Origin: Trichosporon coremiiforme
Lineage: Eukaryota; Basidiomycota; Tremellomycetes; Trichosporonales; Trichosporonaceae
DNA length: 64,000 nt
Assembly (NCBI GenBank): GCA_039545355.1
Contig: BCJJ01000003.1
Location: forward strand, 992,001-1,056,000
Reading direction: 5' to 3'
Shown: positions 46,837 to 54,974 of the stretch, piece after piece
Numbering within the stretch: position 1 is the stretch's first letter
Layout: each line of letters begins with the position of its first letter
Translations under genes and position numbers: made by a program
The notes under the pieces: model-generated
Seen by the model: the letters and a program-made list of their open reading frames with translations, nothing else
The model's database searches: none
What the model was told of the DNA's origin: nothing

Positions 46837-49467
46837 ATGGACGGAGACAGCTCGTCATCTAGTGCAGCCATGCTTGACCACAGATTCTATCCGCACCTCG
46901 TTGACCTCGTGTTCGACCACTGCGCCGCAATGGCATCCGAAGGGGACCGCTCTTCCCTCCTGTCCTGGCGCCTGGTGAGTCGCCACTGGAGCGAGCGTGC
47001 CGATTCGGTCCTCTTCAAGCATGTGACGATTGCGTCGTGCGGCTTCCTGAACATCCGGCCCGTCATCCGCGCCCCCGACCGGACAGAGGTGAACAAGACG
47101 CTGTCGCTGCCGATGGTCCAAAGTGCGCTTCTTCCGGCAAGCCCATGGGACGAGGGGTGGCAAGTCAACCGCGAGCGCCTGCGCAGCCGGCTGCGCTACG
47201 TGCGCGTCGTGGACTACCTCTCGCCCGCCAAGTTTGCCCCCAATCCTCTGCCTTTCACGGATGCGGTGGATGCGGATCTGCTGATTGACCTCGTCGGCGT
47301 GCGCGTCGTGCGCCGCCCTTGGGCTGCGCCGCACGTCATCAACGCCGACGTCACGGTCGATGTACTCGAGCTGTCGAGCGAACTCGACGGCCACGTGCCG
47401 TACGGCACTGTGTGCCAGGTCGCGGCGGCGCACCGCCCGCAAACCCCTGATGAATGCGTGTCACCTGTCGATGCCATACTCGTCGTCCACGTGAAGAGGG
47501 GCTGGATTGCTGAGTCGCTTGCGGAACGGCGCCTCGAATACGGCGCCTACTCGGTCCCAAGAGTGCAGAAGGTGACGGTGATCTTTGAAGTTGAAGAAGA
47601 AGAGGAAGGCGAGGATGGGGAGTACAACAGGGGAGACGAGGAGGCAATCCTCCCCCGCCTGGCACCATTGATGGAGTGGTTGTGGAGGCCGCACAAGCCG
47701 CTGATCTTTGTGGGGCTTGACGCCACCGACCCTCGCGCGTTCGGCCTTGAGCTGGGGACCAACGTCGTCGCTACCGTACAGGACAACCTGTCTGCTCTGG
47801 CGAACCTGAACCCCTCTGAGCGTCATACTCCCCCGACCTTCCTCAGCAAGGACGAGTACCGACGACAAGTGGGCGAGGAGACGTACGAGCTCTACACGTC
47901 ACTCCAGCGCAAGACGGACACCGCCCGCCCCGACCCGCCGTTTCAAGCTGAGCCGGAGGACACGGTGTGCAGACTCGTCACCCAGTCGCTTTGGAAGCGT
48001 GGAGCGGGTAATCATAACAGGGCAGCAGTACTCGCTATGCGAGCCGTTTCGAAGAGGTGGAACTGGGACGTCGACTCAGTGCTCTTCCGCCACATCGTGA
48101 TTGGCACCAGGGACGAGAGCAAAATACCGAGTTATGAGGAGAGGAAGGAGTACATGAAACGCTTGAACGCTCTGAGGGGATCCGACGACGAGAGTGAGCG
48201 TTATTGCTCTGATATGGAGGATGAAGAGGAAGCAGAGTCCGGAGGCGAAAATGAGATGTCTGATGGGGAGGAACAGGACGAGGACCTTTACGTTGACAAT
48301 ACCGACGGTGGTGGAAACAATGACCACAGAGGGGAAGAAGGCGAAAGCGGTAGCGAAGGAGAGAGCGCACCAGGAGAGCCCATGGAAGTTGACGGCGGAC
48401 GCGATACTCTATCACCTTCCTGCCTGCCAAACCACTACGGAGAGGAATCCGACTGGCAGTTCGAAGAGAACGCACGCCTTCTCCCCATGAAAGAGAAAGC
48501 GACCAGGATCTCCCTAGCGTCGCCGGGAGGACGCCTACCGCTTCTGTTCGAGTTCTCTTCCGTCGAGCCTACGCTGGCCGGTGTGCGTTCACACGCCAAG
48601 TCGATGGAACGTCTTGTTCACACACGCTTTATGGACTTGACCGTGAAGGAGGAGGACGTACAGTGGGATCTTGTCGAGCGGCTCATCGACCCCTTCCTCG
48701 CGCGCCTCGTGAGGTTGGTCCGACACACCTCTGACAGCTACGACGAGACACCTCGCACTGCGGCCGAGCTGTACGTGTACGTGTGTGACGGGACGCTGGC
48801 GGCGCCGATTCGTGCTCAGAATGCCCCCATATGCCAGAGCATGGCGCAGGCCGTCCCTGAGGCGAGGTTCGAGGTCGGCAGCATGCCGAGCATTACGCTG
48901 AATGTCCTCTTCGATCCGGAACACCCGGAGGTGCTACGCCAGACGACCTACAGCGGACATCACTGGGAGCATTGCTCGACCAACGCAATCAACGTGATCT
49001 TTACTCCTGTGGAGACACCCTCTGCAGCCCTGCCTTCGTCTGCGGAGGCAGTGCAGATCGAGGACCCGGAGAAGCTAACGGGACCCGAAGACCCCCGGGC
49101 CATGGCCTTCTTCGGCGAGTTCTGGTCTTCGTTCATCGGCACAGTGGATCGATCCCCGGTGTCGATCTCCATCGTGGGTCTTGACGACGTTCCCCGCCCT
49201 GCTCTAGGACTGCGACCAGACGTCACCTTTGAGCAGGTCAAGGAGATGGTGTGCTGGAACCTTGTCGGCGCCATCACCGGCAGCATGCACGACGGCTACA
49301 TCCCGGAACCGCCCCCAGAGGCTACCGGTTCAATGATAGACGGAGCGCTGGGAGAGATCAACTTCTACTCGCTGGACGAGTACCGTCGCGACGTCGGGAA
49401 GGAGGGATGGGAGGAAATCGAGTTTGAGCGGGGCGCACGGCCGGCGTACTGGCCAACAGAGGTGTAG
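46837..49467 (+). CDS. F-box-like protein with two tandem modules (876 aa)
   Basis: A single uninterrupted exon, unlike most genes here. The protein is an internal tandem duplication. Module A starts with an F-box-like helix set at about residues 12-60 (SLLSWRLVSRHWSERADSVLFKHV) and ends near 339 with SKDEYRRQVG. Module B starts near 373 with LWKRGAGNHNRAAVLAMRAVSKRW, has an acidic Glu/Asp/Gly insert (about 451-525) and ends near 846 with SLDEYRRDVG. Both modules carry an FVGLDATDPRAFGL / SIVGLDDVPRPALGL block. F-box-like proteins often recruit substrates to SCF ubiquitin ligases; that role is only suggested here, because the F-box match is by pattern. A single-module relative lies decayed at 4440-5899. 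Alternatively it is a lineage-specific F-box-like family of unknown role. Confidence 0.72.
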   Translation: MDGDSSSSSAAMLDHRFYPHLVDLVFDHCAAMASEGDRSSLLSWRLVSRHWSERADSVLFKHVTIASCGFLNIRPVIRAPDRTEVNKTLSLPMVQSALLPASPWDEGWQVNRERLRSRLRYVRVVDYLSPAKFAPNPLPFTDAVDADLLIDLVGVRVVRRPWAAPHVINADVTVDVLELSSELDGHVPYGTVCQVAAAHRPQTPDECVSPVDAILVVHVKRGWIAESLAERRLEYGAYSVPRVQKVTVIFEVEEEEEGEDGEYNRGDEEAILPRLAPLMEWLWRPHKPLIFVGLDATDPRAFGLELGTNVVATVQDNLSALANLNPSERHTPPTFLSKDEYRRQVGEETYELYTSLQRKTDTARPDPPFQAEPEDTVCRLVTQSLWKRGAGNHNRAAVLAMRAVSKRWNWDVDSVLFRHIVIGTRDESKIPSYEERKEYMKRLNALRGSDDESERYCSDMEDEEEAESGGENEMSDGEEQDEDLYVDNTDGGGNNDHRGEEGESGSEGESAPGEPMEVDGGRDTLSPSCLPNHYGEESDWQFEENARLLPMKEKATRISLASPGGRLPLLFEFSSVEPTLAGVRSHAKSMERLVHTRFMDLTVKEEDVQWDLVERLIDPFLARLVRLVRHTSDSYDETPRTAAELYVYVCDGTLAAPIRAQNAPICQSMAQAVPEARFEVGSMPSITLNVLFDPEHPEVLRQTTYSGHHWEHCSTNAINVIFTPVETPSAALPSSAEAVQIEDPEKLTGPEDPRAMAFFGEFWSSFIGTVDRSPVSISIVGLDDVPRPALGLRPDVTFEQVKEMVCWNLVGAITGSMHDGYIPEPPPEATGSMIDGALGEINFYSLDEYRRDVGKEGWEEIEFERGARPAYWPTEV

Positions 49468-50032
49468 TGTGTGGGACGTCCAAGTGTTCCATTACTCCGT
49501 TTGTAAACAGTTTGGCGTACACATCTCCACTGTGGTATCATGGCACAACGAGGCGCACGGTTCGCGTGAATGGAGATGTCTGCTAGTGGCAATGTGAGGG
49601 CATTGATAATATGTGGGCCGGCGTTTGGGCGTCGCGAGGGAGGGCAGTGGGCAGTGCGAAGCGCAGCGGGCTCGGCCCAACATAACTCCACCACGCTGCT
49701 ACTAACTACTAACAAAGTCGCCGGTACCATCCCGCGGGCGCTTTTCCAATCATGCATGCTCTTTCCTTGACCAGGCTGTGAAGGTGTGAATAGTCTACGT
49801 ACCCAGTCCAGAGCAGTAGTCGACTGTCACAAGGATTGCAATATGCAGATCAAGTGTCCAAAGAATACTGTTAAAGCTGCCAGGTCTATCATTCCCTCCA
49901 GTCATCAGCGTGTTCGTCCACTACTGTAACACAGGTCCACCAACCATCGCCCTGCCACACCGCCACCGATATCCCGTCAGCTCTGCCTCCTTCCAGCCTT
50001 CCAAAAGTATTGCTTCAGCCGACAAGACAGGC
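49468..50032. other. Intergenic, nothing recognised
   Basis: 3' flank of the F-box-like gene and downstream side of tRNA-Gly. No gene supported. Confidence 0.45.
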
Positions 50033-50036
50033 AAAA
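50033..50036 (-). terminator. Pol III terminator of tRNA-Gly
   Basis: Four T on the minus strand, 3 nt beyond the discriminator base of the tRNA. Confidence 0.7.
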
Positions 50037-50039
50037 GCG

Positions 50040-50118
50040 TACATCCAGGGGGAATCGAACCCCCACCGCATCGAATCGCACGTGGCAACGATGCATGATA
50101 CCATTTCACCATAGATGT
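50040..50118 (-). tRNA. tRNA-Gly (anticodon GCC), with 8 nt intron
   Basis: On the minus strand the acceptor ACATCTA pairs with TGGATGT (one T-G), discriminator A. The T arm is GGGGG-TTCGATT-CCCCC. The anticodon stem CATCG pairs with CGATG; the loop reads TTGCCA, then an 8 nt intron (50075-50082), then T. The anticodon lies at plus 50084-50086. Without the intron it is 71 nt, the normal tRNA-Gly length. An intron this short is near the lower limit for a nuclear tRNA. Confidence 0.93.
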
Positions 50119-50619
50119 TCCAGACGTACTTGTCGGGAGGGTGCGCGCGCCGCGCTCGCGAGCGCGCCGGCGGTCGCTGTTCTGTCATCGTGGGTTTAAC
50201 AGAATCACGGAGAGGGTGCAGACGTGCAAGAAGGGTCCAAATTAGCTTTGGATAGTGGAAAATGCTGGAGACTTCACCGTTTTGGACAGAGATGTCCGGT
50301 TCGAGAAGCGATTACGGTTTGATGATCGCCACAAGGCGAAACTCGACACCTTGTCAGAGGGAGTGGTTTCGCGCCTGCCCATGCTTGTGAAGGGTGATGC
50401 GACAGCGTCATGCCTTGGCTCTTCGTGTCTACAAAACATTACCCCCCGACTGTACTTGCGATACCACTGTCACGCTTGCAATCGCTGACGTCAATGAGGC
50501 TGAGAAGATCTCTACAATTCCAGCTCGGATGTCTGCGCAAACGCGACCCTGCCGTCTTGCAGAAGAGGCATTGATGCAAACAGCAGGACGCCTACGTGAG
50601 TTCTGTTGGCTCTCAGCGT
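50119..50619. other. Spacer upstream of the first Cys-rich-family relative
   Basis: It contains a GC-rich inverted-repeat-like string near 50140-50175. A possible upstream exon at 50529-50595 (ATG in frame) would splice over 50596-50650, giving the next gene an alternative start. Nothing else is supportable. Confidence 0.35.
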
Positions 50620-51379
50620 ATGCATCCTAATCTGGGCTGCATAAGACCAGGGCCAAGGACCTTGGACCAGCAAGCGACGACCTCTGATACCCTTGCATCG
50701 ACGTCGGCAGCCATGCCAGCCTCTGCAGCGTCTGCTTCCGGATCTACTCTCTCCGGTGAATCAAGCACCTTTGATCCGGCGGACTTGCTCGTTGATCTGT
50801 CCGAGCTACAGTTTGCCGACGCCTTTGACTCCGATTCCTCTGATTCCGGTTACCATCTTGATCTCGATTTGTGGACGGCGTTCTCGCGACACACCTTGCT
50901 CGTTGAGGTCACGAGGCCCAAGCCAGTGGCCAATCCTGAGGCCACGAGGGGAGCAGATGGAGGCAGAAATCCATAGGATTGGCGAGGTAGAGGGTTGGAG
51001 TGCTCTGATTCCTCGGCGATTGGTGGGCAGCAATTGGGAAGAAACAGTTAGACTGCCAGTGCCCGGTGAGAAGCTGCTGGAGAATCGCGCTCAAGCTCGG
51101 TATTAATCCCATCATGAAGACGCCACCGATGGAAAAGACGCCGAACACTCTTTCTCAATCTCAACCATCCCGAAGCTGAAGAACATTTCCAGCGCCCCTG
51201 CGAGCGACGCCATCGTTGGTTGGCCCCTGATTGACGAGGAGCAACGCAGTGTGACATTCACTTCCGAGATCAAGGGCTTGTCGATCATCATCGGCCTTTT
51301 GCTTGGACGTCTGCTTGCAGAATGGGGAGAGAAGCAGATGGGGACAGATATGATGCGTGGAGCAACAAAGCCTGTGTAG
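50620..51379 (+). CDS. Putative family member 1 (C-terminal block only), possibly decaying
   Basis: The best model has three coding pieces. The first, from ATG 50620 to about 50900, is Ser/Thr/Ala-rich, then acidic (DLLVDLSELQFADAFDSDSS). The second is about 50942-51065 (IHRIGEVEGWSALIPRRLVG). The third is 51120-51379 and ends in TAG. A 54 nt intron at 51066-51119 (GTGAGA...AAG, TTAAT branch) keeps the frame. The first junction needs a 46 or 31 nt intron with a weak donor, or a frameshift. The C-terminus (SVTFTSEIKG...GRLLAEWGEKQMG) resembles the ends of the genes at 51786-52667 and 53079-53900 in position and pattern. The Cys-rich motif of those two is absent. It could be a functional divergent copy or a pseudogene. 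Function unknown. Confidence 0.42.
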
Positions 51380-51785
51380 TTTACGAGGACGAGGATGACG
51401 GCGGGGATAAGGATGTCGAGCCCTGAGATCCGATAGGCCTTGTATTCATGAATGCAGTGCTTGTTATGCTAGTTGGTCATGGATGCAGTGTGTGCCGACG
51501 TCATGCACGTTGTTGGGCTCGTGACATATTCAGTCGAAAAGAGCAGTGCTGGTCTTAGGAGCTCTATCTGCAAGCTCGACGGATGCCTGCATCGGGATGG
51601 TGACTGACGAAAATCACCAGAAACTCCGAAAATCGACGAAACCCTATTTTCACAGTTGCGGATAGGCAAAACTCACAAATGAAACAGGTCAACTGCACAA
51701 CCAACCTGTGGCTGCGCAAAAGATGCCACCACATTCGATTCATCGACGCTCTATCTATCAACAAAGACTCTAAGCTATTCTACTT
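51380..51785. other. Spacer inside the family cluster
   Basis: AT-richer than its surroundings, no gene seen. It is flanked by the 3' ends of two convergent family members. Confidence 0.45.
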
Positions 51786-52667
51786 CTAAACGCTTCTCCT
51801 CTCGCCCTCATTGGCCTGAATGACAGCAACACCATGCTCCCACGTCCCACCAAGAGCGGCCCTGGCCCACTGCGCAAGCTGATACCCGACCGCGGTGCCT
51901 CTGGTCAGGAAGCGCTCCTCGATCTCAAACTTGAAGGTGGCAGTCAGGCCGCTGTACGAGTATCGGGCACGGGCAGGCACGCCGTTCTCCCCGGTAGTGC
52001 CGCCCTCCTCATTGCCGCTGCTGAACGGCAAGACACCCTCAAAGTAGTTGCTGAGCTGCTGCACCTCGCCCATGCTCAACAGACCGGTCCCGTTCGCACA
52101 CGCGAGGAACTGACTCACTAACGCCGGCCCCGCCGCCGACGCGTTGGGCACATCGCGCCCCCTCAGCGACACTACCGGCATGCGAGGAGGCTGCACGCTG
52201 CCCAGCGAGTCCATGGACCAGAGTACCGACAACGTAGACGGGGCCTTGGCCTCGGGAGACGGCTCGGGAGTGGGCTGGGGCTCGGGCTCGGGCGACGGAG
52301 CGTACTCGCGCCCGCAGCGGCCGCAAAGTCCGCAGGTCGGACAGAGGTAGCGGTTGCCGCAGCTCCGGCAAGGAGAGCCGGGGCAGGGAGCCTTCCGGTG
52401 GCCCTCTTCCTCAAAGTTGGTGATGGTTGAGCCGACGGGTGAGGGCAGCGCAATTGGGACAGGGGTGGAGGGCGGAGGCGTGCTCAGACGTGCGCGTTGG
52501 AGCTGGGTCGCCAGCGCGTCGGGCGTGTCGGCGGTGTTGGGGTCCGCCGGAGGGCAAGGGAGGATCGGCGAGTTGTCCGGAAGCGCCGGCTCGGGAGAGG
52601 GGGAGCGACTGATGAGATTGTCGCTGTCGGTGCACTTGCGGTTCATGATAGGGAATGCGTTGCCCAT
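51786..52667 (-). CDS. Cys-rich family member 2 (293 aa), function unknown
   Basis: A single exon on the minus strand. The start at 52667 (MGNAFPIMNRK) was chosen over an upstream in-frame start because a TATA box lies 48 bp before it. After a Ser/Pro-rich region (about 15-105), residues about 110-135 hold a Cys cluster, CRSCGNRYLCPTCGLCGRCG, with spacing CX2C-X5-CX2CX2CX2C. A second Pro/Glu-rich linker follows. The C-terminal third has a block LTATFKFEIEERF...AVGYQLAQWARAALGGTWEHG that recurs in the two neighbours. The Cys spacing suggests binding of zinc or another metal; this is inference. There is no signal peptide or membrane span. Convergent with member 1 and divergent from member 3. 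Confidence 0.68.
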   Translation of the reverse strand: MGNAFPIMNRKCTDSDNLISRSPSPEPALPDNSPILPCPPADPNTADTPDALATQLQRARLSTPPPSTPVPIALPSPVGSTITNFEEEGHRKAPCPGSPCRSCGNRYLCPTCGLCGRCGREYAPSPEPEPQPTPEPSPEAKAPSTLSVLWSMDSLGSVQPPRMPVVSLRGRDVPNASAAGPALVSQFLACANGTGLLSMGEVQQLSNYFEGVLPFSSGNEEGGTTGENGVPARARYSYSGLTATFKFEIEERFLTRGTAVGYQLAQWARAALGGTWEHGVAVIQANEGERRSV

Positions 52668-52714
52668 GAGCACGGTTGAATGCTGGTGAGGAGATGGCAG
52701 CAGGGCAGAGCAGG

Positions 52715-52722
52715 CTTTATAT
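52715..52722 (-). promoter_or_regulatory. TATA box (ATATAAAG) of the gene at 51786-52667
   Basis: On the minus strand ATATAAAG lies 48 bp upstream of the start codon in an otherwise GC-rich stretch, a usual distance for a short 5' UTR. Confidence 0.55.
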
Positions 52723-53078
52723 GTCCCAGTCTTCTCAGCTTCTTTAAAGCTTTGTAATGGGCCGCGCACTCGCGATGATGCAGAGGAAGAGATGAGGGTT
52801 GGCCTCGATTGTCCCCAGTGTGCTGGGTGCTTCAGCATCATGGTTTCAAGTTAACCGAATCTATAGTCACGGTAGCTTGTCAGTGCCCCTGAGAGGGGCT
52901 CGTGTGTTGCTGTTGGCGAGGCTTAAGAGACGACAACTTGGCGCATCCAACGAGCTTATGAGTTGTTGTGGCGATGGAAAGAGGCATATGTACGTTGACG
53001 CTTTTCACATCCCCGCTGCACACAGCGACCTTCTGTGCTCTCACGTCCGTCCAACGGCACAACCGGAACGAGGAAGGC

Positions 53079-53900
53079 ATGCCGCCCGATCAGCAGCGCC
53101 CCCAGCCGGGAGGTTCTCATCCAACCCCCTCCTTGAATTCGCAGTACCTAGCAGAGCTCCAGCGTTTCCCTCTGCCTCTAGGTTCGCCCTGGCTTCCGAA
53201 CCCCGCACGCTGCAAAGCCTGCCGCACCACACATCTGAGCGCCATGGCTCGCTGCCGTATCTGCTGGGAGTTAGAGCTGTGCAACATCTGCGGCTTCTGT
53301 GCCCGCTGCGATCGCTGCGGCCTCTGCGCGCCTGGGACGTGTGGCTGGTTCACTCCAATGACAGAATATCAAGCGGCGCCCACTTTCGCCAATTCCGGAT
53401 ATCCCTCTCTGCTCGTCCATGCCTCGCCTCATGGGACTGTCGACCCAACCCGCCTCTCGCTGAATAGGCCGACACCAGTATCACCGGTCACCCGCCCGGC
53501 GAGGTACATAGACGCATTCCTGCAGCTGAAGTACATTGGCCCGCCTCTCCACTACGACCGCACGAAGGAGCGTCTCGTGGGCCAAGTACAGTTCTGCTTT
53601 GAGATCACGCCAGAGTATATTCCAACTTGGCGGCTGCGGCGCCCATTGTCCAACGACAACACGGCGTCGCGCCGACCTGCGCTGTTGTTGCCTGAAAGTA
53701 ACCCGCAAGCGGTGAACGGGCCAGCGACGCGTCGATTGTCCGACACCGTGTATTCAAACGATCGTGCCGTAGAAAGCACCTTCACGTTCCGTCTGCGTGG
53801 CAGGACAACGGAAGGTCTTGTGCTTGGGAGCGGAAACGTCGTGGCCTGGGCTGAGAACAACTTGGGCGGGATCTGGAGATACAACTTTGAGGAGGCGTGA
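53079..53900 (+). CDS. Cys-rich family member 3 (273 aa), function unknown
   Basis: A single exon. ATG 53079 (MPPDQQRPQPG) is the preferred start; an in-frame ATG at 52974 would add 35 residues of less protein-like sequence. After a Pro/Gln-rich start, residues about 40-80 are Cys-rich. CKAC is followed by CRICWELELCNICGFCARCD, which matches member 2 at every Cys of the CRxC-x4-LCxxCGxCxRC pattern, then by further Cys pairs (CGLCAPGTCGW). The C-terminal half contains QVQFCFEITPEY and ends in ESTFTFRLRG...GSGNVVAWAENNLGGIWRYNF, corresponding to the shared end block of the family. No known domain is recognised. A metal-binding N-terminal knuckle plus a beta-rich C-terminal domain is an inference from pattern. 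Confidence 0.68.
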   Translation: MPPDQQRPQPGGSHPTPSLNSQYLAELQRFPLPLGSPWLPNPARCKACRTTHLSAMARCRICWELELCNICGFCARCDRCGLCAPGTCGWFTPMTEYQAAPTFANSGYPSLLVHASPHGTVDPTRLSLNRPTPVSPVTRPARYIDAFLQLKYIGPPLHYDRTKERLVGQVQFCFEITPEYIPTWRLRRPLSNDNTASRRPALLLPESNPQAVNGPATRRLSDTVYSNDRAVESTFTFRLRGRTTEGLVLGSGNVVAWAENNLGGIWRYNFEEA

Positions 53901-54056
53901 CGATGGAATAGGAGTAAACATCAGGTATCTTAGAAAATTGGTATGCATAGCTGCTTGTCAGAGAGCATCAAGTGCGCCGTGATCATGTCCGGAGAATCTG
54001 CGGAAAAACACATGTCCTCATAAGGGAGGCAACGCTGGCCGTTCTGAGACACAATT

Positions 54057-54164
54057 GGATCGATACCCAAGCCTGGTTTAAGGGGCTCGACTCAAGTCGA
54101 TAGACTTTGTCCGACAGGATTTTCGAGTGCGTAAGCATCGTGGGTTCGAATCCCACTCGATTCA
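54057..54164 (+). tRNA. tRNA-Leu (anticodon CAA), with 25 nt intron
   Basis: The acceptor GGATCGA pairs with TCGATTC (one G-T), discriminator A. The T arm is GTGGG-TTCGAAT-CCCAC. The anticodon stem CTCGA pairs with TCGAG around CTCAAG...T, with anticodon CAA at 54093-54095 and the intron at 54097-54121. The long variable arm (TGC-GTAA-GCA) marks a class II tRNA, as expected for leucine. Without the intron it is 83 nt. Confidence 0.94.
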
Positions 54165-54167
54165 CTC

Positions 54168-54171
54168 TTTT
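54168..54171 (+). terminator. Pol III terminator of tRNA-Leu
   Basis: TTTT begins 3 nt after the discriminator base. Confidence 0.7.
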
Positions 54172-54974
54172 GCTGGGTGCTCCGATGGTTCGGAGCTCCG
54201 TTGGTACCTGAGACAACTCTATCCAGTGCTCATTAAAGATCCCTACTCACACAGGCACGGTGTGTGTCAGTCAGCGCCGAGCCTGCGGCTTGGGAGGCGA
54301 CGTGGGCCGTTCCCCCCGGAGGCGTAGAAATAGGTGCCGAGTTTTCATTTTACACGCGAAGATCAGCGCGATCAGCACTCCGCTCGGCAAACCTTGCGGG
54401 GCACGATAAGAGACTAGTGAGACTAGTATCCATGTCAGCTTCCCCAGAAAAGTGCGTTCATGTTGCACGATCGGGGCACCTTGGTGACAGCCGTCCCCCT
54501 AGGCCCCCTGCTGCCCCACAACGATCCAAGTTCTTCGAAGACTGCCCGATCTCCCTTCGCACCAGTCTGCACTCCGGCAACACGCAGAAGCACGTGCCGT
54601 CTCCGCGCCCGTTGCGAGCACGACTTGGATGCGGAGGAACATGGAGAGCGTCGTCTGTCAATCAGCGCGTGCGATCTGAGGGGGTCGCGTGCCCAAGTCT
54701 CTCCGACCAGTAATGAAGGTTTCCGGATCGGAAAAGCGGCTCATCGGTCAGCGGGCCGTAGCCAGTGGTCAGGCGTGACAGGCGGGGATCCCTGCCGCGC
54801 ATCTGCCTTGCCCCTGCCGCCGGCTTCAGGATAAGCCGTGGGATGCCGCGATTTGTGGAGGCCCCAAAGTCTCTTCCCCGCGATGTCGGGAAGTCGACAT
54901 AAGCACAACTCTTTCGCGACTTCTTGTCTCTCGTCCGTCCACTCCCCCACCCCGCACGACATACGACACCTACG
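54172..54974. other. Intergenic upstream of flavocytochrome b2
   Basis: No gene seen. The last 70 bases (C/T/A-rich, ending CACGACATACGACACCTACG) look like the leader of the next gene. Confidence 0.5.
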
